From assembly GCA_021521415.1 (NCBI GenBank), contig JAIQDT010000229.1, positions 496,001 through 560,000 on the forward strand: DNA of 64,000 bases. The letters are read 5' to 3'. The first letter of the stretch is position 1; the number at the start of each line of letters is the position of its first letter. The position numbers were made by a program, and so were the translations under genes. The notes under the pieces are model-generated. The model was not told the origin of the DNA and searched no databases. It saw only the letters and a list, made by a program, of their open reading frames with translations. Of this stretch, positions 1 through 9,777 are shown piece after piece. The DNA comes from Bidens hawaiensis (lineage: Eukaryota > Streptophyta > Magnoliopsida > Asterales > Asteraceae).

Positions 1-438
1 AATTTGACTTTAGTGACCACACCTTTTAGCGGAGACATTATTAGTGGTGACAAATGATCAATAGCAACTAAGAACTAGCGGCAACTCAACAGCGGCAACA
101 TGTTGTCGCTAGTACTTTTAGCGGCGACATTTGGGGCTTTAGCAACGACTTTTGTCGTCGTTAAAACTTAAACGTTTTGTAATGATGTTGACAATAAGGG
201 CACATAACTCCTCAGAAACCGTTATGTGTATGTTTAGTAGTGATGACTCAGGATGAGGCATATTGAGTTTGTTGAAAGGATTGGTGATTGTCTTAATGGT
301 TTATGAAAATTCTTTCGAGTTTGTGAGCATCATTCACCAGCTTTAGCTAATGTATTTTAAAAAGTGTTTTCAGGTAATTAGGAGTAAGTTAATTACAAGG
401 ATCGAAAGTGAGAGGAATAGAAGAATCTTTAGGCGATA
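1..438. repeat. End of spacer X with CACTA-like subterminal motifs
   Basis: This matches 21669-22108, 40189-40626 and the equivalent parts of the other X spacers. The first 180 bases carry short direct and inverted motifs of the form TTAGCGGCGACA and TGTCGTCGTTAAA. Such motifs are typical of subterminal repeats in plant CACTA transposons, but no CACTA terminus is visible. No coding potential is seen. Homology with X1 and X2 stops at 438, in the GATA of GGCGATA. There the A segment continues with GATATC while the gypsy units continue with CATACTCC. Confidence 0.6.
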
Positions 439-1000
439 GATATCTAGTGCCTTGCATGATTTTGTGACTCAATCCTTGTAACTTATGTTTGTAAATTTAA
501 TCTTTGTAATCGAACAAAGGGTATTTAATTCCCTTGTATTCACTAATATTTAAATCAAATATTTTCCACTAAACTTTTATTAAATGAAAAATTAACACCA
601 ACTAACAGTCATATGTCTCCGCCCTTGAGGCACGGTGCGATAATAGAAAAATAGAAACCTAAGCTTAAAAGAGCGGTAAAATAAGCAAGAGAGCTTGTAA
701 AATAATAGAATGCAAGAATCTCTAGTTGATGGACGTCTAAAGGCTCGGATGCCTTTGTAACCAAATCCTTGTAACTTATTTTTGTAAATTAAAATCTTTG
801 TGATCGAACAGATGGTATTTAATTCCCTTCTTGATCAACTAATATTCTCAATCAAATATGCTCCACTACGTAACACACTTTGATTAAATGAAAAGGCAAT
901 ACCAACTGACAGTCATATGTCTGCGCCCCTTAGGCATGTTGTGACGACAGGAAAATAGAAACCTAAGCTTAAAAGACGGGTAAAATAAGCAAACGAACAT
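415..1000. repeat. Two diverged tandem copies of a ~293 bp sequence
   Basis: Bases from about 422 to 714 and 715 to 1000 align along their length. Shared anchors include AATCCTTGTAACTTAT at 471 and 764, CAGTCATATGTCT, and AGAAACCTAAGCTTAAAAGA. The repeat lies just 3' of the BAHD gene. The X/A divergence point (438) falls inside the first copy, so X and A were probably contiguous originally. No gene is seen here. Confidence 0.8.
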
Positions 1001-1005
1001 GTAAA

Positions 1006-1011
1006 TTTATT
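1006..1011 (-). promoter_or_regulatory. Polyadenylation signal AATAAA of BAHD copy 1
   Basis: On the minus strand AATAAA lies about 58 nt downstream of the BAHD stop codon, a usual distance for a plant near-upstream element. The same motif follows the second BAHD copy. Confidence 0.45.
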
Positions 1012-1068
1012 TGCCACAATATAAAGTACTAACAACCAAGACGTTGGTTTTTAAGACAGATCTCTAAC

Positions 1069-2415
1069 TCATATGACATGATCATTTGATAGCGGACTTG
1101 GATCCACCGAAGCATACGCTAGTAGCTCCGGATTGCACTGTAGAATCTTCAGTTCTTCTTCATCCAAAGTCACCCATGCTTCAACTCCCTCGCCACATTT
1201 TGTATCCATTAGAGTCACTAAATTGAAGAACCCCTTGAATCCTTTACCTATGAGGCCAGACACCCAACTTGGCTTTCCCCAACCAAAATCAATATCATTG
1301 AAACCCATCTTACACCAACTTGTAAAAATATAATATTCTGTTGGCCCTACCGAGCCGATTTCTCCCATTTGTTGAAGTAACTTCTGCATTGCGACGTACC
1401 ATTCATCACCCTGTGCTTCGTTTACAAACTCATCGTTGACTTTTACAATGCTATCATGCACCTTGTTCACCAAGCTATGCAATGTGGTTTCGTCGTTATC
1501 TTTGCACACTGCACTTGAGACCCACATCATGTTACCAATCAAGTCTTTTGACGTCTTTGTTGGAAGTTTTTTACGAAGATTCAGAGAGTGGTTTAGCCAA
1601 GTAGTTTTCTGGATACCATATGCTTCTTTAGATGCTGCTATTGTACACTTCCATAACAAAGCAGATACCACCTCAACTCGTGTTGGTTGTTGCACTCCAT
1701 TTCTACTAGCCGCAACTTTTAAAGCAGCTATGGAATCCGAACCAAATACGAATCTTTTTGTGATACAATTGCCTTCCTTTAGCACTGTTTGATAGCTAAC
1801 CTGGAATATGTCTCTAAGCCACAAGCTCTCAGCAGGAAAAACTAATGGAGAAATTATCTTTGGATAGGTAACTTCTTCACTTTTGGAAGCCATGTTAGCC
1901 CATCCTTTTAGAAAAGTGTAGAGTGCAGCCCCATCAAGGATCTTTTGTGAAACACACAACCCGACAGCGATTCCACCACATTTGAAAATGTTCACTTGAA
2001 CATTTGTGACACGAGAACCCACACTAGATTGATCAAAACTAGGTTCTAATGGCAAGAACCTGTTAATCAATCCAAGGTCAGGTTTGTGCAAAAAGCCATC
2101 AAGACGACCATGAACCAAAACTAAGACATAGTTAGCACCAACGTCGTTACATTCAATTGAATCGCCCTTAAGTGTTCCTGCAAGTGGGTAAAACTGAGTC
2201 AAGGTTTCAGATAGTAATTTCTTTAGAACCAATGACCTTTGTAGTGCTTGGAATATGTTATTGTCATTGTCATTGTGATTAGGGTAGTAAAAAACGATTG
2301 GTACGTAAGGATATCCAACAAGATAATCTAGGAGAGAAAGATTATATGTTCTCAAGTGGTGCGGTGTTGGGGACGATGGTTTAATGCTCTCTTCGGAAAT
2401 GATTTCAACTTCCAT
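1069..2415 (-). CDS. BAHD acyltransferase, vinorine synthase-like, catalytic His replaced by Gln (copy 1)
   Basis: A 448-residue intronless reading frame starts with ATG at 2415, the usual length of a plant BAHD (acyl-CoA-dependent O/N-acyltransferase) protein. Family members are cytosolic two-domain enzymes that acylate alcohols or amines of specialised metabolites. Family features seen: N-terminal LSLLDYL and YYP segments, LTQFYPLAG at 72-80, NLRKKLP near 279-285, and an intact structural DFGWG motif at 376-380. The hallmark HXXXD motif reads QKILD at 157-161. The histidine codon position (1947-1945) is CAA, so the general base is Gln. The family's vinorine synthase needs this His, so activity may be lost or changed. 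The overall pattern suggests the vinorine synthase/alkaloid acetyltransferase clade (inferred). The substrate cannot be told. A TATA box and a polyA signal flank the gene. Confidence 0.93.
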   Translation of the reverse strand: MEVEIISEESIKPSSPTPHHLRTYNLSLLDYLVGYPYVPIVFYYPNHNDNDNNIFQALQRSLVLKKLLSETLTQFYPLAGTLKGDSIECNDVGANYVLVLVHGRLDGFLHKPDLGLINRFLPLEPSFDQSSVGSRVTNVQVNIFKCGGIAVGLCVSQKILDGAALYTFLKGWANMASKSEEVTYPKIISPLVFPAESLWLRDIFQVSYQTVLKEGNCITKRFVFGSDSIAALKVAASRNGVQQPTRVEVVSALLWKCTIAASKEAYGIQKTTWLNHSLNLRKKLPTKTSKDLIGNMMWVSSAVCKDNDETTLHSLVNKVHDSIVKVNDEFVNEAQGDEWYVAMQKLLQQMGEIGSVGPTEYYIFTSWCKMGFNDIDFGWGKPSWVSGLIGKGFKGFFNLVTLMDTKCGEGVEAWVTLDEEELKILQCNPELLAYASVDPSPLSNDHVI

Positions 2416-2496
2416 AGCGTAAGTTAAATGATAGGTTAGTGTTATGGGATGTGTCTAGAAAAGAAGGCAATTGCAATAACTATGCACTTCAAAGTT

Positions 2497-2506
2497 CCTT
2501 TTATAG
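2497..2506 (-). promoter_or_regulatory. TATA box of BAHD copy 1
   Basis: The minus strand reads CTATAAAAGG about 82 nt upstream of the ATG. A TATA-to-start spacing near 30 nt would give a 5' leader of roughly 50 nt. It is conserved upstream of the second copy. Confidence 0.6.
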
Positions 2507-2744
2507 TTCAATTCGGATATATATTATATTTCTTAAGATTCGATTTCAGTGGTTATGATCAACTAAATGGTTCCGATCAAAACTTATGATACTAAAAAGT
2601 TGTAACTTCAAAATAAAAGAAAACGAAACGAACAACCATAATATATTTTTCTGTGATTTTAATCTATAAAACTGATCATGTTTCTCATTTAAAATTTGAC
2701 TTTGTTTACTGAGAAATCCTATTCCAAAAATTTCTACATAAATC

Positions 2745-2900
2745 CCACCGACTCCATCATGTCCAACTTAAAAACCGGTCCGTCTGTTTTTCTACACCAA
2801 TAACCAAGCGTCATGTGTAAAAAACCTGCTAAGAATGTTCTCGGCGGCCGGTCAGTGTTCCGACCTTCTGACAAACCAATCCGCCTAGTTTTCAAATCCA
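2745..2900 (+). repeat. Left arm of a ~150 bp inverted repeat
   Basis: The reverse complement of this stretch aligns with 6323-6473. Shared blocks include AGGCGGA, a GAGAACATTCTT-like block, GGACCGG-like blocks and a GTTGGACAT-like end. Identity is roughly three quarters by eye. The arms enclose about 3.4 kb including the first solo LTR and several MITEs. They may be degenerate termini of an old DNA transposon. The rest of 2507-3289 shows no gene. Confidence 0.6.
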
Positions 2901-3289
2901 GACGCCGTCTAGTTTATTTTGCAATTTCCAGGCGCTTGCATTTCAAATCTCATTTACAAATGAAAACATCCAGAGGGTTGAGAGCCACATCCAGTGGTTG
3001 AAGACGACATTGATAATGTCAAGAAAATAAGATGATATATGTGTATTATAATTGTAAATGTTCATGTTAAAAATGACTAATATGTCTGTTGTTCACAAGA
3101 TGTCTTTCAATGTCCTTTGATTAAGTTACACTTATATATATTAAGGGGTGCACCCACATAGTAACGGTCGGGGTTCCGGGACCCCAAACATTTTCTAAAA
3201 ATTTTCTTTGAGACGGTATATAAAAATTTTCTTGGACTCCATAATAATTATTAGATTGAACACATAGTATTAATCTTAACTTTAGTGGA

Positions 3290-4495
3290 GTGGTTGACGT
3301 AGGCTGTCGCGGTTTATTCAAACAATTAATTTTAAGACTTAAATACCTATAATAAGTACGGGTAAGTAAGGTCGTCTCCACAGGAACTCAAGGAAAGTGC
3401 TAATTTATTATTACTAATTTAATTATTAAACTAATGCGGACAGACGATGTCAAGCGCTTTTTAGAAAAAGATTAATTAAAACTAAACAATTACTTAAAAA
3501 CTTTGTAAACAATATTAATAAAAAGTATTCATTCTAGGTTTAGGTAATGTGCTAATCAACTTAATCCCAGATTTACTTATCTTGATTTCACAGTAATTAT
3601 TAGACCTAATAGTTTGATTGTGATGACAAACGATACCCTAACCGAATTATTGACACAATTGAACTCGATCTACACAATTACCAATTTATGTTTTATGATA
3701 ACTAATTAAGTAACATTGACCGATGATTATTAGTTCAATGACAAGAGCCTAACCCTAAATGTTGATGAACAAACCAAATAAGTGATGTACTAATCAAAAA
3801 TCGCAAACAAAAATTGTTTGAACAACCAAGCAATAATTGAACAAGATAAAAACAATAAAGTCAAATCAAGTTCAAAATATGAAGCATAATAAATCTGGTC
3901 TTAAAAGGATTTACACAAAACCCTATGAACAAATGATTTAGCCGAACATGATCATAATGTCAAAATACTTATCTTTGATGAACATGCAAACCCGCGATGA
4001 ACCGGAAGCTTCGGGATGGCTGGAAACCGTCTTAGCAAAGCTTTTCTGCCTCTGGAAGTCGATCTCAGCCGAATGGGGTGGTTAAGGGGTTTATATAATG
4101 CAAACCTAAATTTTTGGCCGACTTAAGCATCTTCGCGTATCGCGAAGATGACAGGGATGCTTCTTCGCGTATCGCGAAGGACAAAATAGTCGCAGCCGGA
4201 ATTCTACAACTTCGCATATCGCAAAGTTGCCCTTCTTTGCATCTTCGCGTATCGCGAAGATGTAAAACTTCAGATTTTTCTATCTTCTTTTCTTGACTGC
4301 CTCGTGATGCGTGCACTTCCATTCTCTCATTTCCCGAACTTCATTTCAAGCCCGTAAATATCCTCGTTAAGCTCCATAGCTTCCAATGTCCTGAAAACAC
4401 ATAATGCTTGAAGTACCAATGTTCATTCATTTATTTACCTAAACATAACTAATTAATATATAATAATAACTAACTTTTACCCAACCATCAGTGGT
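3290..4495 (-). mobile_element. Solo LTR 1 (gypsy-type) with 5-bp target duplication GTGGT
   Basis: The LTR spans 3295-4490 (1196 bp). On the plus strand it begins TGACGTAGG and ends CCAACCATCA, and it is flanked on both sides by GTGGT. No internal retroelement sequence is present, so it is a solo LTR left by LTR-LTR recombination. Orientation is minus: its minus-strand start TGATGGTTGGG resembles the start TGATGTTCGGG of the gypsy LTR at 27541, and both share a CCTACTTACCC block near the 3' end. A TATATAAACC box sits near 4090 on the minus strand. Confidence 0.9.
4128..4262. repeat. Four CG-rich hairpins inside solo LTR 1
   Basis: Perfect or near-perfect palindromes built on CTTCGCGTATCGCGAAG occur at about 4128-4150, 4163-4179, 4207-4229 and 4240-4262. 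The third carries base changes in both arms. They lie downstream of the LTR TATA box, so they would be in the transcribed leader. Confidence 0.85.
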
Positions 4496-4870
4496 AACTT
4501 TAGTCGGTGTTCAAGGATTGTTGAACTCCTATTCTTGTTTCACTATTTGCATTTTTATTTTTAATCTTTAAATTCTACCCGATAGTTAATACTGAATAAT
4601 AACAGTTAGGTTTTAACTTATAAATAAACCTGATAGCCTTGTACTCTCGAACAGAGGCATGTTGCACAGCCAAAGCCCAAACATGGGACACACATCGCAA
4701 CCTTCAAATGTGATTCGCTTGTCGCCGACTTGCCGCCATCCTCTACTAGCGAGTCGAATGCCATTGTGGGAAACAACTTAAAAGTTGTAATGTTAATGTT
4801 TTCTTATTTAGAGTGACAAGCATATTGTGTGTTTCTAATGAGTAATGCACATACTTTTTTTTATTATGAT
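4496..4870. other. No recognisable gene or repeat
   Basis: AT-rich sequence with a moderately GC-rich stretch near 4650-4760. I see no coding frame, terminal repeat or RNA gene. Confidence 0.5.
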
Positions 4871-4874
4871 CGAT

Positions 4875-5796
4875 CAGTGGCGAAGCTTGGACTAAGACAC
4901 CGGGGGACGGACTCAGGTATACAAAAATTCACAAACAATGGGGGCCGGACTCAAATTTTTAGCCGAAAACGCCTAAATTTACACTAAACATAAAAAATTT
5001 CGGGCGAAAACGGGTAAATTTACACTACTACGCGAAAAAACCCAAGTAAAGCTTCGCCAGTGACCATGATACTAGCTTTTGAACCCCGTGTATTACACGG
5101 GAGTTGTTAAATAAAAATAATAATAAATAAGGTACGCTTTTTTGAAAGAAATGAACAAAATTATAGGTAAGAAGAAAATAAAATATATACTACAAATAAT
5201 AAGAAGTCTGTAATCTCAAATTTAGAAATTAGAATGAGATAAACCATTATACGTTTACAACAATATACAACATTTGTTAAAATTCTTTTGACACATTACC
5301 CATGGATAACTATAATAAATGAGAAGAGAGGTTATAAAGTTAGAAGGGAAATTATAACCCGTATGTCAAAATTGTTTTGACCAATGACCCATGGATATGT
5401 AGGATAAATAAAACGAGGAATTAGAAAATTATAAAGAAAATTATAGCCCTTTTGCCAAAATTATTTTGACTCATGATCCATCGATAGATAAGATGAATGA
5501 GATTAAAGATTAGAAAGGAAATTATAACCCATTTAACAAAATGGTTTTGCCCACCACCCATAGATATATAGAATGAATGAGAAGAGAGATTAGAACAAGA
5601 ATGAATGTGAAATTACCACATCATTCTCATTATTTTCTTTTATTAGTTAGATTAGAGGTTAGATCAAATTAGATTAGATTAGATTGTTTTTTCTTGTGTT
5701 CCTCGTCTCGAGTACCCGACTGAACAACAACCGACCTGAAAAATTTGAACACTGAAAAATGAGACCCCATTAGATAAAAGTCTTAGGTCCGCCACT
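4875..5796. mobile_element. hAT-like MITE fragments with AGTGGCG termini
   Basis: The left end at 4875 starts CAGTGGCGAAGCTTGG. An inverted match, GCTTCGCCAGTG, ends at 5062 and would define a ~188-bp element. A second inverted partner, TAGGTCCGCCACT, ends at 5796 and also pairs with TAAGAC near the left end. So a longer ~922-bp element holding a Helitron-like insertion is possible. CAGTGGCG-type ends are common in hAT-like plant MITEs. I found no clean 8-bp target duplication. Confidence 0.45.
5072..5640 (-). mobile_element. Helitron-like 3' end with internal ~90 bp repeats
   Basis: Read on the minus strand, a hairpin CCCGTGTAATACACGGG is followed by a short spacer, then CTAG and a flanking T, as expected for a Helitron 3' terminus. 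Rightward are about four diverged ~90-bp repeats around CAAAATTGTTTTGACCAATG and TATAACCC (5270-5600). No Rep-helicase coding is visible, so it would be non-autonomous. The 5' end is not identified. A short TTAGA-rich tract follows near 5640-5680. Confidence 0.5.
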
Positions 5797-5799
5797 TTT

Positions 5800-6094
5800 T
5801 ATATTAATGACGTGCTTGACCATATTTACATTTTGGTTGGTTTCTTTTAATATCATGTATTAGCTTATGTTATAAAATATTTTAATTATAAAATATAATA
5901 TCTAAAGATAAGTGAAATTATTTTAGTTTTGAATTTAACCTATTAATTTTGATAAATGTGAAGAAAAATGATAAAAATTTGAAAGTACTAAATCAAATTA
6001 TTTTAGAAAGGCCCTCGGATATTTTACCTGCTCGTTTTGTTTTCAATATTACCATAGAGACATGTGACGATATAATTTAGTGGAATCAATTGGA
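5800..6094. other. AT-rich sequence, nothing recognised
   Basis: No reading frame, inverted repeat or known motif stands out between the hAT-like end and the Tourist-type MITE. Confidence 0.5.
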
Positions 6095-6296
6095 TTAGTA
6101 GGTGTTTGGGTGAGCTTTTAAAACTTGCTTATTTACTTGTTTGCTTTTTGAAAAGCAAAATGTGTTTGGCAAAGATCCTTCAAAAGCTACAAATTGGAGC
6201 TTTTCAAAAGTTATTTTTGCTTTTGCTTTTGCTTTTGCTTTTCAGAAAGCAAATAAGCAAAAACCAATTTAAAAAGCTCAGCCAAACACCCTCTTA
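6095..6296. mobile_element. Tourist-like (PIF/Harbinger) MITE with TTA target duplication
   Basis: The 196-bp element at 6098-6293 is flanked by TTA on both sides. Its ends are inverted: GGTGTTTGGGTGAGCTTTT on the left and AAAAAGCTCAGCCAAACACC on the right. Inside is a run of CTTTTG hexamers. The GGTGTTTGG end and the 3-bp TTA duplication are diagnostic of Tourist MITEs. Confidence 0.85.
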
Positions 6297-6322
6297 ATAT
6301 CCAACTGCCGGTGCGTGGAATT

Positions 6323-6473
6323 GAAAACCAGGCGGACCGGCTTGTCAAAAGGTTTGAAAATCAGGCGGCTACCGAGAAACATTCTTGGCAGAACTTATAA
6401 ATGTGGCGTTCGATTAGTGGTCAAGAAAAAATCGACGGGCCGGTTGATTTTAAGCTGGACATTATGAAGCCAA
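6323..6473 (-). repeat. Right arm of the inverted repeat paired with 2745-2900
   Basis: See the left arm. This arm reads inward as AGGCGGACCGGCTTGTCA and outward as AAGCTGGACATTATGAAG, matching the complement of the left arm. The following 6474-6720 has no recognisable feature. Confidence 0.6.
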
Positions 6474-6889
6474 TGGAATTTAGGTCTTCAGAATGAAGAA
6501 TGATCAAATTGGGCACTTTGATCATTTCCCCCGTTTTAAATGCTTGTTCAACAATAGCCGGATTTTATTAACGTTTAAGTTCTAATGTTTTGATTTGATT
6601 GCTTGCTTAGTTTCTTTTATTTACGTTTAAGTTCTAATGGATTATTACATACCGGAAGGGATTATAGCTATAATAAATGCTGAGTTAGCAACTCATGATC
6701 AAGTGAAGCAGGTTGAAAAAAAATAAAATAAAATAATTGGGGTGGAACTGTTGTTTGGTATACAGAAATGAATGAGAGTGGAAATATTTATTATGTGGGA
6801 GTGAAAAAATTAATGTTTGGTTGCTTAATGTATGGAATCATTCATTACATATAAATCTCATTCCATCAAAGCCATTCATTCCCACTTTT

Positions 6890-7300
6890 TTCTTCCTTCA
6901 CCCTACTTTCTTAACCACCACCACCATTACCATTGCCGCCGCCACCGCCACCGTCGCCACCACCACGGCCGCAACCACCACCACCACCTTACCACCAGCG
7001 CTATCACCGCCTCCGCCACCAACGTCACGTAACCACCGTAACCATTCACCGTACCGTTGCCTGACCATCACGTACCACCACCATCACTGTTACCGCCTAA
7101 CCACCACCACTTGACCGACACCACCTGACCGCCACCACCATCGTCGTTGCGCTACCATCGCCATCACTACCAATGCTACCACTGCCACCTCCCCAGCACC
7201 ATAACCACCGCACTTGCCGCCTGACCGCAACCACCGCCATCGTCGCCACCGCTACCACCATTTTTGTCACCGAAGCCACCACCATCACCGTCGTCATTGC
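6890..7300. repeat. Degenerate ACC/CCG trinucleotide repeat
   Basis: About 400 bp of imperfect ACC, GCC and ATC triplets. Because the period is three, several frames on both strands stay open and encode Thr-, His- or Val-rich low-complexity strings. They are not genes. The flanking 6770-6890 has MITE-like sequence (AATGAATG and CATTCATTCC in inverted orientation). Confidence 0.85.
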
Positions 7301-7309
7301 AGTTATTTT

Positions 7310-8497
7310 TGTATTTTGGTAAAAAAAAATTTATTTTGATGTGCGCTCAATTTTATGTGAATCAACTTTCGGTATGCATCTTGTCCAGTGTTTTATATAA
7401 TTATCAAGTTCAAATTTTATGATTGTTTTGACTTTTGAGAGACTTGGATTTAATAAGGTGGAGTGACTATTTTCTTCGTATTTTAAAATTTTGTAAAATT
7501 TTACACGTTTACAACCTTTTACTTTAACAATTTTTATATCATTTTCGAGTTTTATTTGTTCATGAGATACATCTGCTTAAGTTTCATATTACGTTACAAG
7601 TTCATGATTACATATTGTTATATTTCAAATTAATGATTAAAAGACATGCCAAGTTTAAGCCCATGCCCAAGTTACATGTTCATGTTTATTATGAATTAGG
7701 TTTTACCAACACCTGAGTTTTATCGACTTATTGTTGCAGCGCCCTATATCGACAATGCTCAGAGTTTACCAACTGAACAAATGTCGTTCTTTTATATTTT
7801 AATGTTTTATGTGTAATCAACCGGACCCACAGTAATGCACAACTGCAAACGTGACATAAACATATTCGACCTTTCCGATGCATTATTCGACTTGCCCGGC
7901 GCAACCCACCAGGTAAAATAACTTGTTAAAGTATAGTTTTTGTGAAGCACATCGGTGGAATCAAGGTCAAAGGATCGAAATCTACCCCTTCAACAGAAAT
8001 CTAGGGCTTACGAGGTAACGTTTGCTTTCTCTAGGATCCTGATTTAGTGGATCGAAATGCATGAGATTTTGAGGGATTGATATTTTTAAGATATGGATTC
8101 ATACATTTTGTAAATCTAATCGATTCAAGGTTTTAGTTTTGAGATTCGCCATTTGAGCTCTAGATCTAGAGTTCTCAGTTCATCTGGTACGTTTAGTATA
8201 TTTCATGTAGAATGGACCGTCCAAGTTGTCCACCACATAAATGTGGCATATTTAGAATTGGGCTTCATCGAATACACCGATTCTAATACAAAATTTACGA
8301 AAAATAAAGTCCAATCATTAATTCAAAAGCGTGTGCAATGTTAATAGCAAATTATAAATTGATAGAAATATAAACTTCATAAATTGTGTCATAAAAGATA
8401 GTGTGAACTCGATATAAAATACAAATGATGTGATTGCTTATGAATATTTGCTTTTCCTAAATGCCATGAGTGTCTACTTTTGAATACATGATAATTA
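7310..8497 (+). other. Unassigned intergenic sequence with a short exon-like frame
   Basis: Most of this is AT-rich and unassigned. At 7835 an ATG opens a 26-codon frame that runs without a stop to CAG|GTAAAA at 7912, a canonical donor. Upstream, TTGTTGCAG at about 7732-7740 looks like an acceptor, and GAGGTAACG near 8010 is another donor-like site. This may be a gene fragment captured by a transposon, or chance. I do not recognise the peptide. Confidence 0.25.
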
Positions 8498-8518
8498 ATA
8501 TATATATATATATATATG
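8498..8518. repeat. TA microsatellite
   Basis: About 10 TA units here. The equivalent tract in the second 40-kb copy (near 48685-48731) is about 26 bp longer, the largest single length difference between the two A segments. Confidence 0.9.
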
Positions 8519-8520
8519 CA

Positions 8521-9743
8521 AGAGATGGTTCATGCGAGAAGTCAAGTTGCAGCGAGAAGTGCGAGAAATTAATCTGGGTCACTCATCTAATTTTTAATCT
8601 TCCAATATTAAAATATATGAAAAGAGTATTAAAATAATATAAATATATTCTCTCTCTAATTAATATATATAATTAAACCACATTAGTTGCATCTCTAACT
8701 AATATAATTAATCTAATAACAATAACTAAAAGATTTAAAAAATTAATAAACTCATAATACAATAAATTTATCTTTATAATTTTTTACCCTATCTTTTGAG
8801 TTCACTCTACACAACTATAATTTTTTCCTACACCTCTTCAAAATTTTCCTACACGTCTTAATTTTTTTCCTACACATTTTCAATTTCTTCGTACCTATGC
8901 TTTTCGTCTTACACATGTTCAATTGTTTCCTTCGCATATTCAGTTTCTTCCTACACATCATTAATTTTCTCTTACACATCTTAATTTCTTTCTTACACAT
9001 ATTTAATTTTCTCATACACAATATATTTTTTTTCCTACACAACTACATTATCTTCAGTTATTTCCTACACATATTCAATTTATTCCTACACATCATTAAT
9101 TTTCTCATACACATCTTAATTTTTTTCCTACACATATTTAATTTTCTCATACACAACATATTTTTTTCCTACACATCTACATTCGTCGTACACTTTTTTT
9201 GCGTCCTACACATCTTCAATTTTTTCCTACGCATATTTTTTTTCGTCCTACACATTTTCAAAATTTTCCTACACATCTTTAATTTTCTCATACACATCTT
9301 ATTTTTTTCCTACACGTTTTCAATTTCTTCGTACACATTTTTTTCCGTCTTACACATATACAAATTATTTTTTTTCAAAAGAATAATCAATGATGAAGAT
9401 ACAATTTTGCTTAAATCTTATAAATTAAAAGCTGTTTATTGGTGAAAAAAGAATAAAGTTAGATCTTACACTAACATATAATGAAATAAATAAATTGTAA
9501 CTTACAAATTATAACTTTATAATATTTGTGCTTTGAACTTTTATTTAGGGATAGATGAGATAAATTGATTAATTAATTATTTTATTCTACCTAAACTAAC
9601 CTTTTCATATTTATTATAATGTCTTTCAAATTTTATTAATTACAATAAATGCAATAATGTTTCAACCATTGATTAATAATCTAATGGTTGAGATCACTTC
9701 TTGCACTTCTTGTTATAAGAATCACTTCTGAAATGAACCTAAT

Positions 9744-9746
<3 letters not shown>
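8521..9746. mobile_element. Non-autonomous TIR element flanked by TA tracts
   Basis: The first ~65 bp (GGTTCATGCGAGAAGT, GCGAGAAGTGCGAGAA) match the reverse complement of the last ~65 bp (GGTTCATTTCAGAAGT, ACAAGAAGTGCAAGAA). TA tracts lie outside both ends. The 1226-bp element has no transposase and its middle is a minisatellite. The superfamily is not clear; TA flanks suggest a TA-targeting type. Confidence 0.65.
8808..9365. repeat. 21-bp minisatellite (~25 units)
   Basis: Units are variants of TCCTACACAT plus a T-rich 11-mer such as CTTAATTTTTT. Because 21 is divisible by three, both strands stay open: a 182-codon frame on plus with 7-residue FLHIFNF-type repeats and a Lys/Cys/Met-rich frame on minus. 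Neither has a recognisable domain and I do not call them genes. Confidence 0.9.
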
Positions 9747-9774
<28 letters not shown>

Positions 9775-9777
9775 ACA

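Noticed and set aside
1133..1792. Plus-strand frames opposite the BAHD gene
   Set aside because: Antisense shadows of a strongly recognisable minus-strand gene; also at 41321-41980.
4065..4322. Overlapping short frames on both strands
   Set aside because: They lie in the palindromic leader of solo LTR 1; open only because of the hairpin repeats.
6821..7297. Thr-, His- and Val-rich open frames on both strands
   Set aside because: By-products of a degenerate ACC trinucleotide repeat.
8808..9365. Possible CRISPR-like array
   Set aside because: Repeats are contiguous 21-bp units without unique spacers, in a plant nuclear context.
8897..9445. 182-codon open frame of Phe/Leu/His/Ile-rich repeats
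   Set aside because: It is the translation of a 21-bp minisatellite that stays open on both strands; no domain, promoter or conserved start.
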